DNA of 63,713 bases from JAHBNG01 sp039028975 (GCA_039028975.1 JBCCHB010000095.1:1-63713), one strand, 5' to 3'; shown: positions 17,851 through 27,393, numbered from the stretch's first letter. Notes: generated by a model from the letters alone, not told the origin. Numbers and translations are program-made.

Positions 17851-17859
17851 TTTGTACAA

Positions 17860-19041
17860 TTATATAGCAATTGTAATTAATCGATCTCGGCCATTATAAT
17901 CTTGGCGCAGATCGACAAACGTTGCTTGGGGAATATGGTGTTTTACAAGCGATAAGATTTCTTCGCCTTGATCATATCCAATTTCCAGAAAGATCACGCC
18001 TTTTGGATTCAGATAGTAATGGGCTTGCTCTAACAGGCGCCCAATGGAATCCAATCCTTTCGGCCCAGCCTCTAAAGCTAACTGAGGCTCAAAATCACGA
18101 ACATCAGGAGCCAACGTTGCATAGTCCCATGTATTAATATAGGGCAGATTGGCCACAATAATATCCACTTTATCACGATCAACCTTATGACTGAGAGGAG
18201 CCAAGAGATCGCCTTCCAATAGGCTTACTTGGCAACGCTTGTCCAAACGCCGGGCATTTGCCCTGGCGATTTCTAATGCATCTCGACTAATGTCGATAGC
18301 GAATGCCTGAACATTTGGTGCGTTCGTCACGACAGATAATGCAATAACTCCGCAACCAGTTCCTACATCGACGATGTTCAATCGATGGCCAATGGGAAGT
18401 TCGTCACTGCGTACTTCTAAGTGGCTAAGTACAGCATCTACAAGCAACTCAGTCTCTGGGCGAGGAATCAAAACGCGGCTATCCACAACAAAATCCAGTC
18501 CGTAGAATTCTTTTCGTCCGATCAGATAGGCAACCGGTTCATGGTTCATTCGGCGCACGATGAGATTGGTAAACTGCTCTGCCTGTTCCTCGGTGAGTTT
18601 GACCTCATGATGAGCAAAGAGCCATGCTCGGTCAACATCCATAATATGGGCGAGGATCACTTGAGCATCCAGATGTGCTGTATCGAACTCAAGAGACTCA
18701 AGCCGCTGAGTGGCTGAAACAAGTGCTCGTCCCACAGGTGTATCAGGCATTAACTGCCAGATTATCTTCTGCGGACCTTTCTGTTTTTTCAACGTAACCG
18801 CGGTCGCATGTTGGGTTGTTTGATTTGGTGCAAATGGTAGCCCCGGAATCGAGGTATGTGCCTTTCCTGCATCTGCCAAATTATGGGCTAACGCAGATTC
18901 TAGTTGTGAGGAATAAAGTGAATTGTGTGCCTGGCTGGCATTCGGTAGAGTTTTGGTTGGCCGGTCCCATCGTTGGGTCTCTTGCCGCCAGTGAAGTTGA
19001 AGTTGATCTGCTGGTCCGTCGGTGACCCGCAATATAGCCAA
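17860..19041 (-). CDS. prmC: Release-factor glutamine methyltransferase with unusual N-terminal extension
   Basis: Residues about 98-393 are a full PrmC/HemK. They include a helical N-domain, the RPETELLVDAVL block, SAM-binding DVGTGCGVIALS and NLPYI in place of the usual NPPY. PrmC methylates the Gln of the GGQ motif of release factors. The frame begins 97 residues earlier at a TTG (19041) preceded by a near-perfect Shine-Dalgarno, AAGGAGGT, five bases away. The extension (MAILRVTDGPADQLQLHW...) is polar and I recognise no domain. An internal ATG at 18750 would give a normal-length enzyme. The upstream neighbour is prfA, its substrate. Confidence 0.9.
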   Translation of the reverse strand: MAILRVTDGPADQLQLHWRQETQRWDRPTKTLPNASQAHNSLYSSQLESALAHNLADAGKAHTSIPGLPFAPNQTTQHATAVTLKKQKGPQKIIWQLMPDTPVGRALVSATQRLESLEFDTAHLDAQVILAHIMDVDRAWLFAHHEVKLTEEQAEQFTNLIVRRMNHEPVAYLIGRKEFYGLDFVVDSRVLIPRPETELLVDAVLSHLEVRSDELPIGHRLNIVDVGTGCGVIALSVVTNAPNVQAFAIDISRDALEIARANARRLDKRCQVSLLEGDLLAPLSHKVDRDKVDIIVANLPYINTWDYATLAPDVRDFEPQLALEAGPKGLDSIGRLLEQAHYYLNPKGVIFLEIGYDQGEEILSLVKHHIPQATFVDLRQDYNGRDRLITIAI

Positions 19042-19347
19042 GTTGACCTCCTTATTGGGTTATTCACCAGAACTCGCCGTTGAAATCTGGCTATGACTTA
19101 AAATCGTACCCTTTGACTCATGTATTGTTCAGATTCAGTAAGCAAATTAAACAATACCCGAAACTTCGATTCTCTCACCTTGCGCCCAAAGGGAACCTGT
19201 TGAGAAATCCTCTACTTCGTTTTATTTACGTCACGATCCGAAATATGAGTCTACAGTTACCTTACACTCCTATTGTAACAGATTTTGGGTATAATGCAAT
19301 GCTATACCTCTTACAAAAAAATAATAAACAGATTTATGTGATATGCC
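19042..19347. other. 306-bp gap between prfA and prmC
   Basis: AT-rich; it holds the AAGGAGGT Shine-Dalgarno of prmC at its left edge. I see no repeat of families A-C and no convincing minus-strand promoter or hairpin. A separate transcription start for prmC is plausible but unsupported. Confidence 0.5.
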
Positions 19348-20424
19348 CTATCCACCAGCCGCTTGAAGTCGTTCGGCTTGTTCATGTTGAGCCAACTCTT
19401 GGATAAATTCGTCAAGATCACCATTGAGAACCGCTTCAAGCTGATAGACGGTCTTATTGATACGGTGATCAGTAATACGACTTTGAGGGAAATTATAGGT
19501 ACGTATTTTTTCGCTGCGATCACCAGAACCAATTTGACCTGAGCGGGCATCGCCCATCTCTTTTCTCTGTCGCTCTAGCTCTAAATCATAGAGCCGGGTT
19601 CGCAAAATTCGCATGGCCTTAATACGGTTTTGAAGCTGGCTCTTTTCGTCTTGGCAGCTAATCACTAGCCCGGTAGGTATATGGGTTAACCGAACAGCCG
19701 AATCTGTTGTATTTACACTCTGTCCACCAGGTCCGCTACTTCGGAAGACGTCAATGCGGATTTCATGCTCATTGATTTCGACTTCGATCTCATCCGCCTC
19801 TGGTAGGACGGCCACTGTGGCGGCACTTGTATGAATGCGTCCTTGGCTTTCCGTTGCCGGAACCCGCTGTACGCGATGAACCCCTGACTCAAATTTAAGA
19901 TGGCTGTAGGCTGCTTTCCCTCGAATTGCGATAATGGCTTCTTTGATCCCCCCAACGCCAGTTTCATTCATGCTGAGGATTTCGATCTTAAATTTGTGAT
20001 CTTCCGCCCAACGTGTGTACATGCGTAACAGCTCAGCAGCAAAAAGCCCAGCCTCTTCGCCTCCTGTTCCGGCCCGTATTTCCATAATGACATCTTTTTC
20101 ATCTTGCGGATCTTTGGGGACCAATAGCAGCTTCAACTCTTCTTCCAAGGAGGCTTCTGCTTCGCTCAAAGATTGAATTTCCAATTCTGCCAGCTCCTGC
20201 ATCTCAGGATCATCTTCCTCCAGGAGTAACTGATTGTCTGCTAACTCATGCTGCACTTTTTGATAACGCCGATATGTCTCCACAACGTCTTCCATATCCG
20301 TTCGTTCACGTGCTAATTCGCTGAATCGACTATAGTCCGAGACAATATCAGGCTCGGCCATTAAGCGCTCAAGTTCATCAAATCGTTCAGCTATTTTATC
20401 TAATTGCTCGTTTAGTGTTGCCAT
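19348..20424 (-). CDS. prfA: Peptide chain release factor 1
   Basis: This 358-residue release factor recognises UAA/UAG stop codons and triggers peptidyl-tRNA hydrolysis. The anticodon-like tripeptide PAT is at 189-191 (RVPATESQGR) and the catalytic GGQ at 233-235 (SSGPGGQSVNTT). The PAT tripeptide and about 358-residue length distinguish RF1 from RF2 (SPF). The gene is followed by prmC after a 306-base gap and preceded by a PRTase gene 13 bases upstream, a plausible operon. Confidence 0.98.
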   Translation of the reverse strand: MATLNEQLDKIAERFDELERLMAEPDIVSDYSRFSELARERTDMEDVVETYRRYQKVQHELADNQLLLEEDDPEMQELAELEIQSLSEAEASLEEELKLLLVPKDPQDEKDVIMEIRAGTGGEEAGLFAAELLRMYTRWAEDHKFKIEILSMNETGVGGIKEAIIAIRGKAAYSHLKFESGVHRVQRVPATESQGRIHTSAATVAVLPEADEIEVEINEHEIRIDVFRSSGPGGQSVNTTDSAVRLTHIPTGLVISCQDEKSQLQNRIKAMRILRTRLYDLELERQRKEMGDARSGQIGSGDRSEKIRTYNFPQSRITDHRINKTVYQLEAVLNGDLDEFIQELAQHEQAERLQAAGG

Positions 20425-20437
20425 AGTTGGTCTAAAA

Positions 20438-21091
20438 TTACTCTATAAATACAGGTAGGTGGCCCAGCGAAATAATCGTATCCCAACCGGCCTGCTCTCC
20501 TTCTGTAAAGACGGCCATTTCGCCGGCGACAGTAGCCCCAGCTTCAGCCATAAGCCCTCGCAGCCCCTTCAATGTACTCCCGGTGCTAATGACATCATCG
20601 ACTAGAACAGCACTCTTACCTTCAATCAATTCTCGGTCTTTACCATCAATATAGAGGGTCTGCGGAGTACCTGTCGTAATGCTAACAACTTCTGTTTCGA
20701 TGCAGTTGATCATATAAGGCTTTTTTACCTTGCGAACAACCACATAAGGCAATCCCGATTGGACTGACAGAGCATGACCCAACGGGACAGCCTTTACTTC
20801 TGGCACAATTAACACGTCTGCATCACTTGGCATTCGCTTGGCAAGCCCTCTGGCAGAGGCCTCAACGATCTCGGTATCACCTAACATATTAAATATGGCA
20901 ATTTTTACACCCGGTGCCACCTCAAAAAGGGGCAACTGGCGGGTTAGCCCATCAACCTCTACAGTATGTATACGACCATCGTAACTCACGCCTCTCTTCT
21001 CCCTAATAATGTATAGTGCTACAGTTCGGTGAATGCTCTGTTGGGGATCCAAGAATCTCATTGGTTTAGAGCAGAAATTAACTCTGAGCAC
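20438..21091 (-). CDS. Phosphoribosyltransferase (type I PRTase)
   Basis: The 217-residue protein has the PRPP loop AVLVDDVISTGSTLKG (about 161-176) and the VPEVKAVPLGHALS segment (about 96-110), which resembles adenine/xanthine-type PRTases. The reaction joins PRPP with a base; which base is not certain. The GTG at 21091 follows TAGAAG. An ATG at 21061 is an equally possible start (MRFLDPQQSIHRT). It is the first gene of the prfA-prmC-HAD group. Confidence 0.82.
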   Translation of the reverse strand: MLRVNFCSKPMRFLDPQQSIHRTVALYIIREKRGVSYDGRIHTVEVDGLTRQLPLFEVAPGVKIAIFNMLGDTEIVEASARGLAKRMPSDADVLIVPEVKAVPLGHALSVQSGLPYVVVRKVKKPYMINCIETEVVSITTGTPQTLYIDGKDRELIEGKSAVLVDDVISTGSTLKGLRGLMAEAGATVAGEMAVFTEGEQAGWDTIISLGHLPVFIE

Positions 21092-21277
21092 CTTCTAAAC
21101 AGGTTATAGAGTCTGGAAACGCCTAAAGAGCGTAGGTAAAAATGTACCTATATTGCAACCAAGAGTATAATGTGGTGCATAACAACATATGATTGTAGGC
21201 TTATCCCCCCAATATCGCAAAAAGTCATATAGCAAACAAACCCATTATATTTTCTGAAAAGCCCAAAAGGAGGAATT

Positions 21278-21598
21278 ATGTTTTTTGAGTTTCGTCAATA
21301 TCGCGTACGCCCAGGCAAGATGGATGAGTGGGTACCGTACATGGAAAACGAGATTATTCCCTATCAACAGTCCAAAGGAATGGTTGTTGTGGGTTCGTTT
21401 ACTTGCCCCACAGAGGATGATCTCTATATTTGGATACGACGATTTGAGAATGAGGAAGAGAAAAAGAAGTTGTACGCCGCTGTTTATGAGAATGATGTAT
21501 GGCAAAAGGAATTTTTACCTAAAGTGGCAGAGCTAATTGATCGCGAAAAGATCAAGGTTACGCTCATGGAGCCGACCAGCCGCTCTATTATTCGCTAG
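21278..21598 (+). CDS. NIPSNAP-family dimeric alpha-beta barrel protein
   Basis: The 106-residue protein begins MFFEFRQYRVRPGKMDEW, the hallmark opening of NIPSNAP proteins, and keeps the aromatic-rich IWIRRFENEEEK block. The bacterial role is unknown; the fold is ferredoxin-like and dimeric. The start is fixed by AAAGGAGG seven bases upstream. TATAAT at 21166-21171 is a possible -10. Confidence 0.88.
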   Translation: MFFEFRQYRVRPGKMDEWVPYMENEIIPYQQSKGMVVVGSFTCPTEDDLYIWIRRFENEEEKKKLYAAVYENDVWQKEFLPKVAELIDREKIKVTLMEPTSRSIIR

Positions 21599-21636
21599 AG
21601 GTCGACCGGGACAAAGAGAGGATGCTACGCATCTGT

Positions 21637-21692
21637 GGTCAAGCGCAATCGTTGGCGAGTACGCCCACTTCGTGAACAATGAGCACGTCCAT
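21637..21692 (+). repeat. Dispersed repeat family C, copy C1
   Basis: GCGCAATCGTTGGCGAGTAC, then GCCCACTTCGTG, then CAATGAGCACGTCCATGCG. The first part recurs reversed at 6440-6470 and degenerate at 40160-40185. The second part recurs at 44581 and 55838. It marks the left side of a composite with B3. Confidence 0.6.
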
Positions 21693-21747
21693 GCGAGACA
21701 TAATAAGCCCACTCACCTGTGGCTCAAGGCGTGCCTACCCCACTTAT

Positions 21748-21830
21748 TACTCAGCTCCCTTTGAAACCGCACTTTGGTCTCTCCTGTAGAGGCGGAGAAA
21801 AACTGCGGTTTTCAAAGCGACCGCAGAATA
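21748..21830 (+). repeat. Dispersed repeat family B, copy B3 (83 bp)
   Basis: TACTCAGCTCCCTTTGAAAC on the left and TTTTCAAAGCGACCGCAGAATA on the right. The arms TTTGAAACCGCA and TGCGGTTTTCAAA pair almost perfectly, with different bases from B1. It lies 92 bases upstream of the ATG at 21923, in the same orientation. Confidence 0.85.
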
Positions 21831-21835
21831 GAGTC

Positions 21836-21866
<31 letters not shown>

Positions 21867-21922
21867 AGTTGCGTATGCTTGCTCTGTTCTCCCTACGGAG
21901 TATAGCAAAGGACGATTATGAG

Positions 21923-22540
21923 ATGAAAAACCGTTTTCAAGTCTACTACCTGCCAATGGCTATCTGTCTCCTTGTCTTTGGGGGTCGATATTTTTCCGTA
22001 TCACCGCAAGCATCAGCCCAGTCTGGCGTATCTGTGTACTTACCCGCGATGATAGGTCAAACACTTGAGGCAGCTGGCGAATCGACAGTTGAGCCAGCTT
22101 TTACAGCAACCGCCACAGCAACATTGATGCCAACTGACGCACCCACAGCCACTGCAACACCGCAACCCACAGCAACTCCTATCCCTAGCCAGAATAGGTT
22201 ATACGAGGGTGTGACGAATCAGGGGCGAGAAATTTTGATTGAGGTAAATTCGGAACTATCCAGAGTCTATCGATTGGAGGTAGAGACACAGATCGCCTGC
22301 CCAAACGGTACCGGCTCAGTGTCTACTGCCCTCTCCGACTCTATCGGATATATGATCACGAATCGGGCCTTCCGGATCACCCGTTCGAGCCCTGGGGGTC
22401 ATGAAAATATCTTTGAGGGGACATTTGACGATCGAGGGTTTTTGGCTTCAGGCTCCTGGACTGTTTGGCTAGATGGAGAGGCCATCTTGCATCCATGCGC
22501 GAATAAGGGTACCTGGAATGCGTCAAGCCAGTTACATTAG
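21923..22540 (+). CDS. Secreted protein with Thr/Ala/Pro-rich linker
   Basis: The 205-residue protein starts MKNRFQVYYLPMAICLLVFGG; the start is preceded by AAAGGACG. It has a signal peptide or anchor (about 5-25), the segment VSVYLPAM, and a TATATATLMPTDAPTATATP linker (about 60-90). A small C-terminal domain (about 95-205) follows, with two Cys in the IACPNG and LHPCANKG segments. The linker style is common in Chloroflexota exported proteins. The function of the C-terminal domain is unknown. The gene stands behind repeat B3 and the (GATA)7 tract, which could affect expression. Confidence 0.75.
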   Translation: MKNRFQVYYLPMAICLLVFGGRYFSVSPQASAQSGVSVYLPAMIGQTLEAAGESTVEPAFTATATATLMPTDAPTATATPQPTATPIPSQNRLYEGVTNQGREILIEVNSELSRVYRLEVETQIACPNGTGSVSTALSDSIGYMITNRAFRITRSSPGGHENIFEGTFDDRGFLASGSWTVWLDGEAILHPCANKGTWNASSQLH

Positions 22541-22573
22541 CAGTCAAATAACCAATCACAAAAAGAGAGGCTC

Positions 22574-23827
22574 ATGATACGAATTGGGATTGTTGGATGC
22601 GGGCGTATTCTAAATGCTCATCTCCAAGGATACAAACAATTACGAGAGCTTGGTATCGATAATTTTCGCATAACGGCGCTTGTCGCTCGCCGTGAAGATG
22701 ATGCGCTCATGTTCCATACGCGCGGCAAAGGTCCCGCGCCAAGGCCACCAGTTCTACCACCTGAAACAGGTGATCCATTGGCGGCTCCTCATACCTACCT
22801 CAGCGATTTTCAGGATGATGTTGATGTACAAGTTTATACTGACTATCGTCAGATGATTGATGCAGATGTAGTAGATGCTGTAAATGATTTTACTACATTG
22901 GCGCTTCATCACCAGGTTGCAGAGGCTGCATTCGTAGCTGGGAAGCATCTGCTAACACAAAAGCCGCTGGCTATTTCTGTCGCTGCTGCTCGCCAGATGG
23001 TGGAAACGGCCCAGAGAAATGGGCTGACTTTAGGCACTTTTGAGAATGTGCGCCAGAGCAAATTTACCCGAGCTGCAGGCTGGGCGGTAGAGCAAGGCAT
23101 GATTGGTGACCCGCAAATGGCGATTATTGGTTCGTTGGGTGGTTTATGGTCTCCAGATCGGATTGTCGCTGAAACGGCTTGGCGGCATAACAAGCTGTTG
23201 GGTGGCGGTGGTGGCTCCATTGATATCGGTGTCCATCAATTCCATATGCTGCGCTATATTTTTGGCGAAGTGGCCTGGATCAGCGCTGTTGCCAAAACGT
23301 TCGAGCCAGTCCGCCGTCACAGAGATGATGCTGGGCAGGTAGTCACAACCGTTCCAGCCAACGTGGACGACACCTATATGGCTGTGGCTGGCTTTGAAAA
23401 TGATGCCATTGGTCAGTTGCTTTGGTCATGGGCAGGGCACGGTGATGAGTTGCCTATCCCAGGCGCACCGGCCTTCTTTGGCAGCAAGGGATGCATCAAA
23501 GGAGACGAATTGGTTGATGATCTCGGCAATCGGGTTTCTCTTATTGAACGCTTCGAAGATGAGATGAGCGATGAGCTACGTGACCTCTTTTTCCCTATGG
23601 GACTTACCGATCCATACGCTATCCAACAGTGGGATTGGCTAGATTCCATCGCCAAAGGGAAAGATCCAGAAACAAGTGGGAAAGAAGGGCTTCATGATCT
23701 AGCCTGTGCCTTTGGCATGCTGGAGTCATCAGCTCTTAAGCGCCAAGTTACATTGGCAGAGATTCTAAATGGTCATGCATCTACATATCAACAAGAGATT
23801 GATGACTATTACAAAATTGATGATTAA
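22574..23827 (+). CDS. Gfo/Idh/MocA-family oxidoreductase
   Basis: The 417-residue protein has a Rossmann start MIRIGIVGCGRI, a QKPLAI motif in the EKP position and a GGGGSIDIGVHQFHMLR block carrying the usual catalytic-region His. It is longer than the second Gfo/Idh gene of this cassette (24740). RBS AAAGAGAGG precedes the ATG. It is followed after 22 bases by a sugar-nucleotide-epimerase-like gene and then another Gfo/Idh gene, consistent with a carbohydrate modification or breakdown route. The substrate is not known. Confidence 0.92.
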   Translation: MIRIGIVGCGRILNAHLQGYKQLRELGIDNFRITALVARREDDALMFHTRGKGPAPRPPVLPPETGDPLAAPHTYLSDFQDDVDVQVYTDYRQMIDADVVDAVNDFTTLALHHQVAEAAFVAGKHLLTQKPLAISVAAARQMVETAQRNGLTLGTFENVRQSKFTRAAGWAVEQGMIGDPQMAIIGSLGGLWSPDRIVAETAWRHNKLLGGGGGSIDIGVHQFHMLRYIFGEVAWISAVAKTFEPVRRHRDDAGQVVTTVPANVDDTYMAVAGFENDAIGQLLWSWAGHGDELPIPGAPAFFGSKGCIKGDELVDDLGNRVSLIERFEDEMSDELRDLFFPMGLTDPYAIQQWDWLDSIAKGKDPETSGKEGLHDLACAFGMLESSALKRQVTLAEILNGHASTYQQEIDDYYKIDD

Positions 23828-23849
23828 TGATTGAAGAGTCTACAAGATA

Positions 23850-24743
23850 ATGAAAGTACTCATTACTGGTGCATCAGGTAAATTGGCGGCATATATTATT
23901 CGAGAGTTGGCAGCAGAGCATGAACTGGTCCTTTTTTCGCGACGACAGCCCGATGTAGAGTTCGCTCACTTGCCTTGGGTTCAAGGTGATCTCAATCAGT
24001 TTAATGATTGCCAAAAAGCGGTACAAGGTGTTGAAGTCATTCAACATATCGCGGCTCAACCTTGGCCTGTGGATCATCCACAGATGAGGGAAAGGGCCGA
24101 GGCAGAGGGTATCTCCGCGGACGCAACGTTTAAAAGCAATATGCTTGGCCTTTATTACCTTGTGCAAGCAGCAGCCGAAGCGAAAAGCGTAAAAACTGTA
24201 GTTATGGCCGGTAGCAACTGTGCTCTCGGCCATGGCTTTCGGATAAGTGACACCCCCTTTCCTATTGAATCTCTTCCCATTGATGAGACCCACCCAACGT
24301 TTCCGGAAGACTCCTACAGCTTTACCAAGCGAGCAGGTGAAGATCTACTCGCCAGCTATACCCGGGCATACGGCATCCGTACCTATGTTACTCGGATTGC
24401 CGGTATCTGCCCGAAAGAGCGGCGGCAGACCATGGCCCAAAATGCCAAGGCGGCCACGGGGTGGAGTCCTTGGCTTTGGTGTTGGGTGGGTAGCGAAGAT
24501 GTGGCTCGTGCCCATCGATTGCTAATGGAAGCATCCGAGTCACTACCGCCTCACGATGTTTACTTTCTAAATGGTGATGACACGACTCTGTTGGAACCAA
24601 CCGTTCAAGTTATCGAACGCTATCAGCCGGCGCTACTGCCCCTTGCTCGGACTATAGAAGGGCATCAGTCTTTCATAAGCTGCAACAAAATCAAGAAGGC
24701 TGTCGGATGGCAGCACAAAACCTCTTGGAGAAACCATCTATGA
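23850..24743 (+). CDS. NAD-dependent epimerase/dehydratase (extended SDR)
   Basis: The 297-residue SDR has TGASGKLA at 6-13, Y156 and K160 in SYSFTKRAGEDLL, and a Ser near 122 (VMAGSN). Extended SDRs oxidise, epimerise or dehydrate sugar nucleotides or related sugars. The stop overlaps the next start as ATGA (24740-24743), so translation is probably coupled to the following Gfo/Idh gene. Confidence 0.92.
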   Translation: MKVLITGASGKLAAYIIRELAAEHELVLFSRRQPDVEFAHLPWVQGDLNQFNDCQKAVQGVEVIQHIAAQPWPVDHPQMRERAEAEGISADATFKSNMLGLYYLVQAAAEAKSVKTVVMAGSNCALGHGFRISDTPFPIESLPIDETHPTFPEDSYSFTKRAGEDLLASYTRAYGIRTYVTRIAGICPKERRQTMAQNAKAATGWSPWLWCWVGSEDVARAHRLLMEASESLPPHDVYFLNGDDTTLLEPTVQVIERYQPALLPLARTIEGHQSFISCNKIKKAVGWQHKTSWRNHL

Positions 24744-25864
24744 GTAATCAAGTACGTTTAGGTATTGTTGGGACGGGGAGCATTTCTCTGCGGGGCCTTC
24801 TCCCCCACCTGACTATGGATGATGTGGCCGATCGAGTAAAGATTTCGGCCCTTTGTGACCCAGTGCTGGAGCGCGCCCAAGCTGCCGCAGCCAAATTTGA
24901 TGTTCCCCACGCTTATGCCACATTCGAAGAGATGCTAGAGGCGAATGTGGTCGATGCGGTCAGCATTGCGTCTCCCATTGGCTTTCATTACGAACAAGGG
25001 ATATTGGCTGTGGAGCACGGTATACATCTCCACTTTAACAAAACAATGACAACAACCGTTGCCGAAGCCAATGATCTGATTGAGCGCGCCACAGCGAAGA
25101 ATGTCAAGATCGTCTCCTCGCCAGGCGAGATGCTCAATCCTAGGTTACAGGTAATCCGCAAGATGGTGATGGATGGTGCCCTGGGGCAGCTTACCTGGGC
25201 CGCAACAGGTGCTGCATTTGGCCGCTATCATGAACAAGAGTCGCGAGTTCGTCATGGAAACGATCCTTTGACCAATGTCAACCCCGCATGGTACTTTCGC
25301 AAGCCTGGCGGTGGCCCGCTCTTCGACATGACAGTCTACGGCTTACACGCTATGACGGCTGTACTTGGACCGGCTAAACGAGTAACGGCCTTTTCTGGCG
25401 TGCGCGTTAAAGAACGTGAGTTTCAAGGCGAAATGCTACCAACCGATATGGATGATCAGACGCTCATGGTGCTCGATTTTGGTGATGCGCTCTTTGCCTT
25501 TGTCTACGGCGTAGCGGCTGGCGGGCTGCCCATCGGTCGACCTCAAATCTATGGCACCAAAGGTGTAATCAATGGTGGCGATCTGAATGGCGAAGCCTTT
25601 GATTATCCTGGCCGTGAGATTGCCGAAGAGTATGGTTACACGGCTACACTTCCCCATGTTGTAGGCAAACATAGAGAGATGGAAGAGGCTCACGTCTATG
25701 AAGATGTGATGCAGTTGGTTGATTGGGTTCGAGACGACATACCAACTTTGGCGACAGCAGAACACGCTCGTCATGTTATTGAGATCTTTGATGCAGCTTA
25801 TCGTTCCGCGGCCACTGGCCAAGCCCAGGATCTTCACACAACCTTTCCTACACTTGATTCCTAA
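24740..25864 (+). CDS. Gfo/Idh/MocA-family oxidoreductase
   Basis: The 374-residue protein begins MSNQVRLGIVGTGSISLRGL. The EKP motif is replaced by NKTMTTT; the Lys is kept. The FDMTVYGLHAMTAVLG block supplies the substrate-site His. The start overlaps the SDR stop; an earlier in-frame ATG at 24707 would lie inside that gene. It is the third enzyme of the 22574-25864 cassette. Confidence 0.92.
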   Translation: MSNQVRLGIVGTGSISLRGLLPHLTMDDVADRVKISALCDPVLERAQAAAAKFDVPHAYATFEEMLEANVVDAVSIASPIGFHYEQGILAVEHGIHLHFNKTMTTTVAEANDLIERATAKNVKIVSSPGEMLNPRLQVIRKMVMDGALGQLTWAATGAAFGRYHEQESRVRHGNDPLTNVNPAWYFRKPGGGPLFDMTVYGLHAMTAVLGPAKRVTAFSGVRVKEREFQGEMLPTDMDDQTLMVLDFGDALFAFVYGVAAGGLPIGRPQIYGTKGVINGGDLNGEAFDYPGREIAEEYGYTATLPHVVGKHREMEEAHVYEDVMQLVDWVRDDIPTLATAEHARHVIEIFDAAYRSAATGQAQDLHTTFPTLDS

Positions 25865-26052
25865 CGTGGACTGGGTAGCATGAAGCAGGCAGGCCAGAGG
25901 AAAAATGGAACGCAGGTTTGCTGTACAAGCTTATACCTATGCTTGGCATAAGTTTATAAACTGTTTGTCGCCGAAAGCTCTTGTAAACAGAATGTGAATG
26001 CAAAGTAGGATAAACGTTCAGCAACTGGTAGACAGATGCAACACAAACTTAA

Positions 26053-26087
26053 CCCATCAAACAAGACTCAAGGTTATGTTTGATGGG
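26053..26087 (+). repeat. Perfect 11-bp stem-loop
   Basis: CCCATCAAACA (26053-26063) pairs with TGTTTGATGGG (26077-26087) around a 13-base loop. It lies 130 bases before the kinase-like gene and could end the upstream transcript or regulate the downstream one. Confidence 0.75.
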
Positions 26088-26131
26088 GAAACGGTTACTG
26101 AGGAGTGAGAATTTAAGAAAGCCAAACGAAC

Positions 26132-26155
26132 GTTCTCTCGGGCATTCGAGAGAAC
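26132..26155 (+). repeat. Perfect 9-bp stem-loop
   Basis: GTTCTCTCG and CGAGAGAAC close a six-base GGCATT loop, 63 bases upstream of the ATG at 26218. Confidence 0.75.
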
Positions 26156-26217
26156 AGGATCGAAGATTGGTTTAATTTGCTCTTGGTTACTTATCCCAAA
26201 TGATTATGAGTTAGTCG

Positions 26218-27318
26218 ATGTACGAAACGAATTATTCAATAGCCAGACAATTCCACAACAGCGGCACCATTGTCCAAATCCAGCCTTATGGTTCGGGTAA
26301 TGTAAATGATACCTATTTAGTAGAGGTAGAGGGTGGTCAACGGGACCGCTTTATTCTTCAACGTATCAACCAGCAGGTCTTCCAGCGGCCGCGGTTGATT
26401 GCAGCGAATCTGCGGGTCTTTACAGAACATGTTCAGGCTCGGCTAGATAGGGAGGTTCACGAGCGACGTTGGGAAACACCAGCTATTATCCAGGCAGATA
26501 GTGGGGCTGACTTTGTTGAAGCAAGGGACAGTGAATTCTGGCGAGCGCTTACCTTTATTGACGGTGCAGAAACTCATCCGACCATTCTCAATTCAGCCCA
26601 TGCACAGGAAGCAGGCTATGCATTAGGCCGATTTCATACGCTGGTTAGCGATCTGGATCCTACCCAGCTTCACGATACCCTTCAAGGTTTTCACATTACC
26701 CCTCAGTATTTGGCCCACTTCGACCAGATCTGTCTGCAAACAGAAATCCAGCTAACTGAGCCAAGTGTTGCCGATGGGGTAAAGTTCATTCAACGCCACC
26801 GTCATCGAGCCAATCTGTTAGAGGAAGCTAAAGCTCATGGGACGCTGGTACAACGGGCCATTCACGGAGATCCGAAAGTAGACAACATCCTGATTGATAA
26901 GGCCAGTCAACAGGCCATTAGCCTGATTGATCTAGATACGGTTAAGCCTGGGCTGGTCCATTATGATGTGGGCGACTGTCTACGCTCCTGTTGCAACCTA
27001 CTTGGTGAAGAGACCGACCAGATCGAAGACGTACGCTTTGAAATCGATCTTTGTGAGATTATCCTGGCTGGTTATCTACCTGTTGCTCATTCATTCTTTA
27101 GCGAAGCTGACTACGCGTATCTTTATGAATCGATCTGGCTAATTACGTTTGAGTTAGGATTACGTTTTTTTAGTGATTACCTGGCAGGAGATGTCTACTT
27201 TAAGGCTCAACACCCTACCCACAACCTCCAGCGAGGGCTTGTCCAGTTTAAGTTGGCTGAGAGCATCGCTTCGCAAGAGGCAGAAATACGTCGAGTTATC
27301 GAATCGGTTCGTGGATAG
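26218..27318 (+). CDS. APH-family phosphotransferase (sugar-kinase-like)
   Basis: The 366-residue protein kinase-like fold enzyme has GSGNVNDTYLVE as the nucleotide loop, the Brenner motif HGDPKVDNILID and the metal motif DLDTVKPG. It most resembles N-acetylhexosamine 1-kinase/homoserine-kinase-like APH proteins rather than antibiotic kinases. This suggests sugar phosphorylation, in keeping with the sugar-type enzymes upstream. The substrate remains unproven. Confidence 0.85.
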   Translation: MYETNYSIARQFHNSGTIVQIQPYGSGNVNDTYLVEVEGGQRDRFILQRINQQVFQRPRLIAANLRVFTEHVQARLDREVHERRWETPAIIQADSGADFVEARDSEFWRALTFIDGAETHPTILNSAHAQEAGYALGRFHTLVSDLDPTQLHDTLQGFHITPQYLAHFDQICLQTEIQLTEPSVADGVKFIQRHRHRANLLEEAKAHGTLVQRAIHGDPKVDNILIDKASQQAISLIDLDTVKPGLVHYDVGDCLRSCCNLLGEETDQIEDVRFEIDLCEIILAGYLPVAHSFFSEADYAYLYESIWLITFELGLRFFSDYLAGDVYFKAQHPTHNLQRGLVQFKLAESIASQEAEIRRVIESVRG

Positions 27319-27393
27319 TAGAGGATGGAAGAACAAGTCGACGTTTATTCAAATTTGAGAAGCAACCATTGCGCCCTCTGGTAGCACATCTGA

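Larger units (their letters stand above)
25865..26217. other. 353-bp structured leader region
   Basis: It lies between the Gfo/Idh gene and the kinase-like gene. Two clean hairpins lie here (26053-26087 and 26132-26155). No U-run follows either, and no A, B or C repeat is present. No tRNA-like or T-box-like pattern is recognised. Confidence 0.6.
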
